Both the position numbers and the translations under genes were made by a program. From NCBI GenBank assembly GCA_002345025.1, contig DDUX01000020.1, positions 33,993 through 66,881 on the forward strand: 32,889 bases of DNA, written 5' to 3'. Position 1 is the stretch's first letter, and each line of letters starts with the position of its first letter. Source of the stretch: Candidatus Accumulibacter iunctus. GTDB taxonomy: Bacteria; Pseudomonadota; Gammaproteobacteria; Burkholderiales; Rhodocyclaceae. This document shows positions 22,580-29,865 of the stretch, in pieces. The notes beneath the pieces are model-generated. The model did not search any database and was not told the origin of the DNA. It saw only the letters and a program-made list of their open reading frames with translations.

Positions 22580-24087
22580 ACACGATCGCCAGTCGCCGGC
22601 CGGTCACCCTGCATGGACTCTGGCTGCGGCTGAAGGCGATCACCTCGTGGCTGGGCTTCGGCTGGGGCCGCAACCTCAAGCTCGGCGACACCTATCGTCT
22701 CGGCAGCAGCAAGGTGCGCGTGCCGCTCGACAGCGGGCCAATCGAGATCACGCTCGGATTGAACGACAAGCGGCTGCATCTCTACCCCGAAACGCGTATC
22801 GACGAGCGTGGCCGGGCGGTCCGCAACGGCAACTTCATCATCAGCGATCCGAACGCGCATCCCGGCCGGATCGGCGGCTTCCTCCGCCTGACACCGAAGT
22901 CCTGGTTTTCGCTGGGTGCGGCGGATGCCCTGCAGCAGGCGATTTTCGACTATCCGGCAGCGGTCGATGACGAGCACCTCGTCGTCATTCACAGTCGCGA
23001 CGCGCTCGTCTTCCGCAATCTGAGCGATGCCGGTGCAGCGATCGGCCCGGCAGTTGCCGACCTCACCGCTTCGCGCACCAGCCGCTTCCGGCGTCTGCAC
23101 GAAGTCCTTGGTGGGCCGATCGCGCTCCTGCCGGCCGCCGATGCCCTGGCGCTGATCGAGGAGGTGAACCAGTTGATGCGGCACGAGGCGTACCGTCCGC
23201 GGAGTGATCTCGGCGTCCCCGGTGGCCTGCTGCTGCTGCCGCGAGCGGTGACGCCGATTCTCATCGCCGACATGCACGGGCAGATCGACAACCTCCTCAC
23301 CGTGTTGAGCCAGAACGCCTTCCTCGAGGCGATCGAAGAGGGCAGCGCGGCGCTGGTCATCCTCGGTGACGCGGTGCATTGCGAAATCGACGGGCAACTG
23401 CGGGAGATGGAGAGCTCGATGCTGCTGATGGACCTGATCTTCCGTCTCAAGCTGCGTTTTCCGCGGCAAGTGTTCTACATTCGTGGCAACCATGATTCCT
23501 TTTCCGAGGACATCGCCAAGGATGGCATTCCGCAGGGGCTGTTGTGGGCGAAGGAACTCAGCGACCAGCGAGGAACGCTGTACCTGCGGGCGATGGAGGA
23601 GTTCTACCGCCTGCTGCCCTATGTCGCTGCTTCGGACGACTTCGTCGCCTGTCACGCTGCGGCACCCAAGACGACGGTCAGTCTGCCGATGCTGGTCAAC
23701 ATCCACCGCCACCCGGAACTGATCCTCGAACTGATCAACAACCGCCTGCGCCGCGCGAACCGGCCGCAGGGCTATAGCCGCGGCGACGTCAAGCGCCTGC
23801 GCCGGTCACTGCAGCTCGACAAGCACACGCCGTTCATCGTTGGCCACACGCCGATGAATCGTGAAGAAACGCTCTGGCTCAACGTCGATGGCATCACCAA
23901 CCACCACGTTCTGTTCAGCGCGCATCCGGACCATGTCGCGGTGTTCACCCGGGTCGACGGCGTGCTGGTGCCGTTGGTGTACCCGGTCGATGCCGTCAGC
24001 GCGATCATCGGCGGGCTGGAGGAGGAGGACGCTTGCCAGGTGGTCAGGAGATCGTCGCGGGCAGGCCGAGAGGCAAGGCACGCGTGA
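22576..24087 (+). CDS. PPP-type metallophosphoesterase with N-terminal extension
   Basis: The 503-aa protein has an N-terminal domain of about 200 residues with beta-rich segments (GDTYRLGSSKVRVPLD) and no family I recognise. The calcineurin-like phosphoesterase core follows: the ADMHGQIDN metal site with Asp232 and His234, GDAVH at 264-268, GNHD at 304-307, His360 in CHAA, and GHTPM at 423-427. The usual GDYVDRG is replaced by GDAVHCE, so the canonical second Asp/Arg positions differ. The last 13 codons and the stop lie within a 58-bp dispersed repeat. Translation is coupled to the P-loop gene. The substrate could be a phosphoprotein, nucleotide or RNA end; the sequence does not decide. Confidence 0.82.
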   Translation: MNTIASRRPVTLHGLWLRLKAITSWLGFGWGRNLKLGDTYRLGSSKVRVPLDSGPIEITLGLNDKRLHLYPETRIDERGRAVRNGNFIISDPNAHPGRIGGFLRLTPKSWFSLGAADALQQAIFDYPAAVDDEHLVVIHSRDALVFRNLSDAGAAIGPAVADLTASRTSRFRRLHEVLGGPIALLPAADALALIEEVNQLMRHEAYRPRSDLGVPGGLLLLPRAVTPILIADMHGQIDNLLTVLSQNAFLEAIEEGSAALVILGDAVHCEIDGQLREMESSMLLMDLIFRLKLRFPRQVFYIRGNHDSFSEDIAKDGIPQGLLWAKELSDQRGTLYLRAMEEFYRLLPYVAASDDFVACHAAAPKTTVSLPMLVNIHRHPELILELINNRLRRANRPQGYSRGDVKRLRRSLQLDKHTPFIVGHTPMNREETLWLNVDGITNHHVLFSAHPDHVAVFTRVDGVLVPLVYPVDAVSAIIGGLEEEDACQVVRRSSRAGREARHA

Positions 24088-24105
24088 GCGAATGACGGGG
24101 CATGT
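24048..24105 (+). repeat. 58-bp dispersed element, copy B
   Basis: This copy matches copy C (31315-31372) at 55 of 58 positions and copy A (6141-6198) at about 50 of 58. It overlaps the end of the phosphatase gene and supplies its last residues (SRAGREARHA) and stop codon. A hairpin follows directly. The three copies share orientation relative to their upstream gene. Confidence 0.85.
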
Positions 24106-24106
24106 G

Positions 24107-24128
24107 CCGGGACTGATAGTGGTCCCGG
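24107..24128 (+). terminator. Hairpin after the phosphatase gene
   Basis: CCGGGAC (24107-24113) and GTCCCGG (24122-24128) form a perfect 7-bp stem with an 8-nt loop, 19 bases after the stop. It has no T-run. It may be a Rho-assisted 3' end between this + strand operon and the convergent gene ending at 24168. Confidence 0.45.
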
Positions 24129-24167
24129 GATTGGAGACAGTGGTTCAATCCTTCACGCCGCTCACGC

Positions 24168-24527
24168 TCATTCGACCTCGTGCGGCCGCCTCGCGCGACA
24201 GGGCTGGAGAATGGCCGCAATGACGATCGCGCTCTGCATCGAGCGACGACTGCCCAGCAGCGCCCGGCGCGAGAAGCGATGCGCTTCACCAGATATGGAC
24301 ACCGGCAGCGTTCGCACACGCTCCGTTGTCGCGCGCGGCACTTCAGGCAGGCTCGCCGTCCGCGGCAACGGGGCAGGCTCGGGTTCGGCTTCTTCTGCCG
24401 GGGGCGCGGGTGTGGCTGCTGCAGGTGAGCGCACCCTGCGCCTCCGCCACTGCGCGCGCAGGATCTGGAACAGCACGATCGCACCGAAGATGAGGAAGAA
24501 GATCAGGTCCTGCGGAATGCCCTTCAT
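24168..24527 (-). CDS. Small membrane protein of the floA-nfeD operon
   Basis: The 119-aa protein has one clear N-terminal membrane helix (about residues 7-24, DLIFFLIFGAIVLFQILRAQ), then an Arg cluster, an Ala/Pro/Glu-rich linker, and a C-terminal part with a second weakly hydrophobic stretch (SAIVIAAIL). I do not recognise a domain. ATG 24527 has GGAGG 5 nt upstream and lies 11 bases after the floA stop, so it is the third gene of the nfeD-floA transcript. It may be an anchoring or accessory subunit of the flotillin-protease pair. Confidence 0.65.
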   Translation of the reverse strand: MKGIPQDLIFFLIFGAIVLFQILRAQWRRRRVRSPAAATPAPPAEEAEPEPAPLPRTASLPEVPRATTERVRTLPVSISGEAHRFSRRALLGSRRSMQSAIVIAAILQPCRARRPHEVE

Positions 24528-24538
24528 CGCAGCCTCCG

Positions 24539-25507
24539 CTACTTTTTCCGGCCGCCGGCCGCGTCATCCGAGGGGTTGGCAATTTCCTCGCGCATCGAGG
24601 TGTCGGCCTGCAGGTTCTGCATGCGGTAATAGTCCATCACGCCGAGGTTGCCCTGGCGGAAGGCCTCGGCCATGGCGCGTGGCACTTCGGCCTCGGCCTC
24701 GACCACGCGCGCGCGCATCTCCTGCTCCAGCGCGACGGCCATCGCGCGGCGCTCCTCGGCCTTGGCTTGCGCAATCTGCTTGTCGGCATTGGCCTGATCG
24801 ATCTGCAGCTTGGCACCAATGTTCTCGCCCACGTCCACGTCGGCGATGTCGATCGACAGGATCTCGTAGGCCGTACCTGCATCCAGACCTTTGGACAGGA
24901 TGTGCTTGGAAATGTGGTCCGGGTTCTCCAGCACGTTCTTGTGGCTGTGCGCCGAGCCGATGGTGCTGACCATGCCTTCACCAACGCGTGCGATGATCGT
25001 CTCCTCGCCCGCTCCGCCCACCAGCCGGTCGATGTTGGTGCGCACGGTGACGCGCGAGACGACGATCAGCTGGATCCCGTCCTTGGCCACCGCAGCGATG
25101 CGCGGTGTCTCGATCACCTTGGGCAGCACCGACATCTGCACCGCTTCCAGCACGTTGCGCCCGGCCAGGTCGATGGCCGCAGCGCGCTTGAAGGGCAGCG
25201 GGATGTTGGCCTTGTCGGCTGAGATCATCGCATTCACCACGCGCACCACGTTGCCGCCGGCCAGGAAATGCGCCTCCAGGTCGTTGAGCGAGATGTCGAT
25301 GCCCGCCTTGACCGCGCTGATGCGCGCGGTGACGATCGTGGTGGGCGGCACGCGGCGCAGTCGCATCGCGATCAGCGTGAACAGCCCGACGTACGCGCCC
25401 GAGGCCCAGGCAGCGATCCACAGTGGGATCGGCACCAGATAGAGCACAAAAGCCAGTACCGCGACGACCAGCACCAGCGCGCCCAGACTCCCGATCATTT
25501 CGTACAT
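24539..25507 (-). CDS. floA: Flotillin-like protein FloA (UPF0365/YqfA family)
   Basis: The 322-aa SPFH-related scaffold protein of membrane microdomains has an N-terminal membrane hairpin (about residues 5-48, VAVLAFVLYLVPIPLWIAAW), followed by the family core with HFLAGGNVVRVVNAMISADK, the AGRNVLEAVQMSVLPKVIETP segment, and SIDIADVDVGENIGAKLQIDQ. A long charged coiled-coil helix comes next, then a short polar tail ending GGRKK. This is the full-length family architecture, matching the 331-aa B. subtilis FloA. ATG 25507 follows AGGAGG and lies 3 bases after the nfeD stop. In B. subtilis floA is likewise downstream of an nfeD gene (yqeZ). It forms membrane foci that recruit signalling or protein-quality complexes. 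Confidence 0.95.
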   Translation of the reverse strand: MYEMIGSLGALVLVVAVLAFVLYLVPIPLWIAAWASGAYVGLFTLIAMRLRRVPPTTIVTARISAVKAGIDISLNDLEAHFLAGGNVVRVVNAMISADKANIPLPFKRAAAIDLAGRNVLEAVQMSVLPKVIETPRIAAVAKDGIQLIVVSRVTVRTNIDRLVGGAGEETIIARVGEGMVSTIGSAHSHKNVLENPDHISKHILSKGLDAGTAYEILSIDIADVDVGENIGAKLQIDQANADKQIAQAKAEERRAMAVALEQEMRARVVEAEAEVPRAMAEAFRQGNLGVMDYYRMQNLQADTSMREEIANPSDDAAGGRKK

Positions 25508-25510
25508 CGA

Positions 25511-26890
25511 TCACTCCTCCTTGTTGATGTGCCCGATGCGGCGCACCACGATGCGGTTGCCATCGACGCGCATCACCTCGATGCGCTCGCCGGCGTCGAT
25601 CAGCACGCCGTCGGCGACGACGTCGACGCGCTGGTTGTCGATCTCCGCGATGCCGGCTGGCCGCAGCATCGACGCGGCAATGCCTTGCCTGCCCAGCCAG
25701 TGCTGGTCGCTTTCCGGCGCCGAGCCATGCGCCGGGCCGGTGCCCAGGTTGGCGTCCAGCACCAGCCGCCGTGCAAAGGGCAGGCGTGGAAAGAAGCGCA
25801 GCAGCACCAGGCCGGCCAGCAGCGCGACCACGAGAGAGATGACGATGCGCGATACGGCCGCAACGATCGTGGCCGCCGTGTCGCCGGCCCCGACCATGCT
25901 CAGCGCCAGGCCGCCGAGCAGGGCGGTGATGCCCAGCGCACCGACCACGCCGAAGCCCGGCGTGACGAAGATCTCGATGACCAGCAACACCAGGCCGATG
26001 GCGGCCAGCAGCAGTTCCTCCCAGCCCGCCAGCTGCACCAGCCAGTGGCCGTAGAAGAACAGCGCCAGGCTGCCGATGCCCAGGCCCCCCGCCACGCCGA
26101 AGCCCGGCGTGCGCAACTCGACCATGATGCCCAGCATGCCCACACTGATCAGCAGCGAGCTGACGACCGGGTGTGTGAGGAAACGCACCAACTCTTCGGC
26201 CCAGTGTGGCGAGGCGGTGCGCACCTGCGCTTCGGCCAGGCCCAGTTGCTTGAGTACGCCGTCCAGCTTGTCAGCGCGGAAGTCCGCCACTTTGTGCTTC
26301 AGCGCCTCTTCGGTGGTCAGCGTCAGCAACTTGCCCTTTTCGATGATGCCCGCCACCTCGACGTCGGCATCCACCATCGCCTCGGCCAGGTTCTGTGGCC
26401 GCTTGCGCGCCTCGGCGGTGGCGCCGAACTCCTTGCGCACATAGGACACCGTCTTTTCCTGCACCGGCAGCGCCTGGGCACCGGGCATGCCCACCTGCAC
26501 CGGCGCGGCCGCACCGATGGTGCCGCCGTTGGCCATCGCGATGGTCTCGGCGGACAGCGCGATCAGCGCGCCCGCCGAGATGGCGCGCTTGTTGACGAAG
26601 GCCACCGTTCTGATGTTGGCATCGAGCAGCGTGTCGCGGATCTGCACGGCCGCATCCACGCGCCCGCCGAAGGTGTCGATGTCCAGGATCAGCGCCGCCG
26701 CGCCTGCCTGGGTGGCTTCGTCCAGCACGCGCGCCACGAAAGGCGCCAGCCCGAGATCGATGACGCCCTCGATGGGCAGCACGTAGACCACCTGTCGTGG
26801 TGGCTGCGGCTGCGCACGAGCAAAATGACCGAGCAGGCCGCAAGCCAGGAGCAGCAAGCCGAGTGCCAGCGTCAGAGTAGGCCGGCGCAT
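25511..26890 (-). CDS. Long-form NfeD membrane serine protease (ClpP-class)
   Basis: The 459-aa protein has a cleavable signal peptide (residues 1-26, ending FARA) and a ClpP/S49-like protease domain with DIDTFGGRVDAA, the nucleophile Ser105 in NKRAISAGALIAL and the general base Lys146 in PVQEKTVSY. The 41-residue spacing equals that of Ser97/Lys138 in the archaeal PH1510 protease. Next come several membrane helices (about residues 235-375) and a C-terminal OB-fold domain (GRQGIAASMLRPAGIAEI to the end). ATG 26890 has GAGGAG just upstream; the longer open frame to 27127 runs into the palindrome and is unlikely. It pairs with floA, and the substrate is probably a membrane or stomatin-like protein. 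Confidence 0.92.
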   Translation of the reverse strand: MRRPTLTLALGLLLLACGLLGHFARAQPQPPRQVVYVLPIEGVIDLGLAPFVARVLDEATQAGAAALILDIDTFGGRVDAAVQIRDTLLDANIRTVAFVNKRAISAGALIALSAETIAMANGGTIGAAAPVQVGMPGAQALPVQEKTVSYVRKEFGATAEARKRPQNLAEAMVDADVEVAGIIEKGKLLTLTTEEALKHKVADFRADKLDGVLKQLGLAEAQVRTASPHWAEELVRFLTHPVVSSLLISVGMLGIMVELRTPGFGVAGGLGIGSLALFFYGHWLVQLAGWEELLLAAIGLVLLVIEIFVTPGFGVVGALGITALLGGLALSMVGAGDTAATIVAAVSRIVISLVVALLAGLVLLRFFPRLPFARRLVLDANLGTGPAHGSAPESDQHWLGRQGIAASMLRPAGIAEIDNQRVDVVADGVLIDAGERIEVMRVDGNRIVVRRIGHINKEE

Positions 26891-27252
26891 CGATCTCCTC
26901 GTGTCGTGAATGATCGGAAATCCAACCGAACCGCGGTGAGTATATGGGCCCCCACCAAGCGGCGTCAATCTCCAGGTTTGTTCCCGGTGTGCCTGAAAAG
27001 TCCTCCAACTCCCGCCCCGCTCAGTGCCTTGGGCAATCCGGCCGGCCGGATGGCCCAAGGCACGAGTCGTCCCACGACGGACAATGGCAGTTCTTCCTGC
27101 TTCGGCTTTGGGCTTGTGCGCCTGCACGCCGCCAGCACCTACCAGGCAATGTGCTGGTCGAATTCGTACTCAGGTGCCGATTGAGCCTGCGGATCGTCTG
27201 CGCCCGCGAGTGACCCCGGGGGAAAGGGAAAGACTTGCTCGCTTGACCCCGG
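26891..27252. other. 362-bp non-coding region between nfeD and the ATPase operon
   Basis: No credible gene was found. It holds a 40-bp palindrome (27024-27063) and, at its right edge, a 19-bp tandem repeat that runs into the ATPase gene (27244-27281). A further TGACCCCGG occurs near 27211. The nfeD promoter should be here, but no clear -35/-10 pair was found. Confidence 0.6.
27024..27063. repeat. 40-bp near-perfect palindrome
   Basis: The sequence GTGCCTTGGGC at the left arm start is mirrored by GCCCAAGGCAC at the right arm end, and the centre TCCGGCCGGCCGGA (27037-27050) is itself palindromic. All parts share one centre at 27043.5. Only one of 20 base pairs (27035 with 27052) mismatches. 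There is no T-run. It may be an operator, a bidirectional hairpin or a replication/recombination-related cruciform. Confidence 0.85.
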
Positions 27253-27281
27253 TCACTCGCTCTGACCCCGGTCAATCGCTC
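27244..27281. repeat. Two 19-bp tandem repeats over the ATPase gene stop codon
   Basis: TGACCCCGGTCACTCGCTC (27244-27262) is followed immediately by TGACCCCGGTCAATCGCTC (27263-27281), differing at one base. Each unit contains TGACC..GGTCA, itself palindromic. The stop codon of the minus-strand ATPase gene (27253-27255) falls in the first unit, and the second encodes part of its C-terminal tail. Confidence 0.85.
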
Positions 27282-29865
27282 GGGTTAGTCGCTCGAACAT
27301 CTGCTGCGCCGCGGCGCGGATTTCGGGTTCGAGTTCGGCCAGTTTATCGGCGCGGTTTTCTATTGCGGCCTCGAGTGCCAGCAATAGTGGCCGGGCGTGT
27401 TTCTCGAAGCCCAACTTGCGCAGCACGGCAAGCAGGTCCGCGCCGTGGCAGTCCACCAACACGAGTGCGAGGAAGCCTTCCACGAAGTCCTCGCTGACCA
27501 AGATGGTGGCGATGCCATCTGCTCCGGCGAGCAAGCTGCCAAGCGCCTCGCGACACGCGGGCAGGTCGCCAGCATCGAGTGCCCGCCGGGCAACGGAGGT
27601 GTAACGGCGCGTCGTCAGTTCGCAACGCCTTTTCCGCCAGTAGGGGTACACGTCCGCGCCCAGCGTGGCACTCCGAGAATAGGCGACGGCCGCTTCGTCC
27701 AAACGATCCTGCGCGTCCAGCAGTATGCCCAGGTTGTTCCACGTCCAAGGATTATCAGGATCGAGTTCAATCGCCTTGCGGTAGGCAGTCTCCGCTTCGG
27801 ACAAGTTCCCATTCGTGCCGACCAACAGGGCTCCGCGTTCACAGAATACACGCGAGGTCGCGCCAAGGTTCAAGGCGTGCGTAAGGGCTTGTTGCGCCTC
27901 GACGAATCGTCGCGAGCGACGCATGTTGCCAGCGACGTTGGCCCATTCGGTCGCATCGGCTTCGGTTGCATGCTTCAGACCCCAGTCCAGCCAGTCACGA
28001 GCGGCGTCATCGCTCACGAACCGCACCAGGTTCCGCGCACCGACCAGTCGCCAGAGCATTGCTCGGACTGCTGGCTCACTCCCTGCAGAAAACGCTGGCT
28101 CCGTATCCTCTGGGGTGAGGCAAGGCAGCGGCAGGTAGCCACGCGCGCGCTTGCCGAACAAGAGCGCCAGATCAGGCGTGCGGAGACCATAGCGCAGCAG
28201 TCGTTGCCGTTCGTCGTTCAGACGCCTGCGCAACTGCGCGGTCTGCTCCGGCGCCGCTGGCTGCGCGCAAAGCATCCGGACGCTGGCCTGTTTCTCTTCG
28301 AGGCTCAGTTCGACGGAACCGAGCAGCGCGTCCTGCTCTTCGGGAGTGAAGCCCGCGCCATTGCAATGCTGCAATTGCTCGCGCATGCGGGCAACGGCCG
28401 CCAGGTCTTCCGGTAAATCGCCCGGGCGAAAGAAATCCCCGATCTCGCCGCCGCGGTCCTGCAAGTGCTGAAGCAATCCGTCGGCGCCTTGCGCCTCCAG
28501 CCCTCGTCTCCACGGCGCCGCGCAGTCCGCGCCGGCGACTGCGAATGAGAACTTCGCCCCCGCCAGGGCGCCCCCGGAGGATACCTGGTTCATCGTCGGC
28601 CGGAGTTCGTCGAGGTCGAACATCGCTTCGAGGAACTCGGTGAGCCCGATCACGTTGTCGCGGATGCGGCGGGTGCCGCGCATCTGCAGCCAGAGACGGA
28701 ACAACTGTTCGAGGATGCGATATTGCGTCCGACCGTGGGTGGCCGATTTTTCCACCAGCCCTTCACGTTCGAGAACGTCCATCTGCGCCGATACGGTCCC
28801 GGTCGATAGCCCGGCATGGCTAGCGATTTCGGCGGCCGTATGGCCGAAACGCAAGCCGCCACCGTCACCCGGTCGCCGGACGGCGAGCGCATGCATGACG
28901 ACTTGCGCCTGTTCGGCGAGGTCCTCGAAGCGTGCCTTGTAGTAGGGCGTGGTGAGGTCCATCAGGCGCTCGAAATCTTCGACGGCACGTCCGTTTGGTC
29001 CCTGACGGAGCAACTCGAAGATGAGACCCAGGGCGCGCGGGTTGCCGCCGGTCAGTTCGTATAGCGCCCCTACCCTGCTGGGCCGGGCGTGCAGGCGCTC
29101 CTTGACCTCCGGCGCCCTGTGTGCATCGGCCAATCGCTCCAGAACCCGGTGGACCTCGTCGAGGTCGAGCTTGCCAAGACGTTTTGGAATGAAGAAGTCG
29201 TAGAAGGCCCTGTCGTAATCGGTGAAGGGCTCGGATAGCCGCACCGAGCCGCCGATGATGATGGGTGAGCGGGTCGTCGAAAGCTGTTCGCGCAGCGCCC
29301 AGTAGGCCGGAGCATGCGGGTCCTTGAGCTTGCGACCCTTCTTGTCGATGCGCTGGAAGACCAGGTCGAGATTGTCGACCAGCAAAACCGGTCGACGCTC
29401 GAGCGCCGCACAGGCTTGCAGCAGCCGGATGAGTCCGGTGTCAGCGAGCGGATCGGCGTTTGCACCGCGTCTTGCCGGTGACTCGACGGCGTCCATCAGG
29501 CGATCGGCGTGGCCCTTCTGCCCGAGTCGATCGAGTTCGTCGACCAGCGCGGCGCAGGCGGCCCACCAGAAGTCGGCGAGATTCTTGACCTGATACAGTT
29601 CTTCGGGAAACGATAGGGCGATCAGATGGTCTGTCAGGTCGGCATCGCGGCGGATGGCGATCGCCAGCCGCTTGAGCAGCGTGCTCTTGCCGGCGCCGCG
29701 GGCGCCAACCAGCAGGTAGTGCTGGACGCTGCCCTCGCGGGGCGCACGGGCGAGTTCGTCGCGCAGGAAGGAAAAATCGGCCTGGCGGGCGACGAAATTG
29801 GCGACGAGGTCGTCATCGCTGTACCAGTCGGGGTTGTAGTGACGATGGGCGGTGGCCGTGTTCAT
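27253..29865 (-). CDS. Large AAA-type ATPase with winged-helix and TPR segments (second gene of ATPase pair)
   Basis: The 870-aa protein has a P-loop NTPase domain with Walker A LLVGARGAGKST at residues 51-62 and Walker B RPVLLVDNLDLVF at about 150-165. SGGNPRALGLIFELLRQG-type sensor/lid helices follow, then a winged helix with EIASHAGLSTGTVSAQMDVL at about 340-390. A long helical region of unknown fold comes next, and near residues 690-770 tetratricopeptide repeats (AYRKAIELDPDNPWTWNNLG). The architecture is that of signal-transducing STAND or ORC/MNS-type ATPases. ATG 29865 overlaps the preceding gene's stop (ATGA), so an upstream in-frame start at 29949 is not needed. I recognise no named family. 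A role in defence or stress sensing is possible but unproven. Confidence 0.8.
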   Translation of the reverse strand: MNTATAHRHYNPDWYSDDDLVANFVARQADFSFLRDELARAPREGSVQHYLLVGARGAGKSTLLKRLAIAIRRDADLTDHLIALSFPEELYQVKNLADFWWAACAALVDELDRLGQKGHADRLMDAVESPARRGANADPLADTGLIRLLQACAALERRPVLLVDNLDLVFQRIDKKGRKLKDPHAPAYWALREQLSTTRSPIIIGGSVRLSEPFTDYDRAFYDFFIPKRLGKLDLDEVHRVLERLADAHRAPEVKERLHARPSRVGALYELTGGNPRALGLIFELLRQGPNGRAVEDFERLMDLTTPYYKARFEDLAEQAQVVMHALAVRRPGDGGGLRFGHTAAEIASHAGLSTGTVSAQMDVLEREGLVEKSATHGRTQYRILEQLFRLWLQMRGTRRIRDNVIGLTEFLEAMFDLDELRPTMNQVSSGGALAGAKFSFAVAGADCAAPWRRGLEAQGADGLLQHLQDRGGEIGDFFRPGDLPEDLAAVARMREQLQHCNGAGFTPEEQDALLGSVELSLEEKQASVRMLCAQPAAPEQTAQLRRRLNDERQRLLRYGLRTPDLALLFGKRARGYLPLPCLTPEDTEPAFSAGSEPAVRAMLWRLVGARNLVRFVSDDAARDWLDWGLKHATEADATEWANVAGNMRRSRRFVEAQQALTHALNLGATSRVFCERGALLVGTNGNLSEAETAYRKAIELDPDNPWTWNNLGILLDAQDRLDEAAVAYSRSATLGADVYPYWRKRRCELTTRRYTSVARRALDAGDLPACREALGSLLAGADGIATILVSEDFVEGFLALVLVDCHGADLLAVLRKLGFEKHARPLLLALEAAIENRADKLAELEPEIRAAAQQMFERLTRAIDRGQSE

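Noticed and set aside
25268..27184. 638-codon plus-strand open frame opposite nfeD and floA
   Set aside because: The translation is His/Arg/Gln/Ala-rich low complexity without any domain; the minus strand encodes full-length NfeD and FloA with catalytic residues and ribosome sites.
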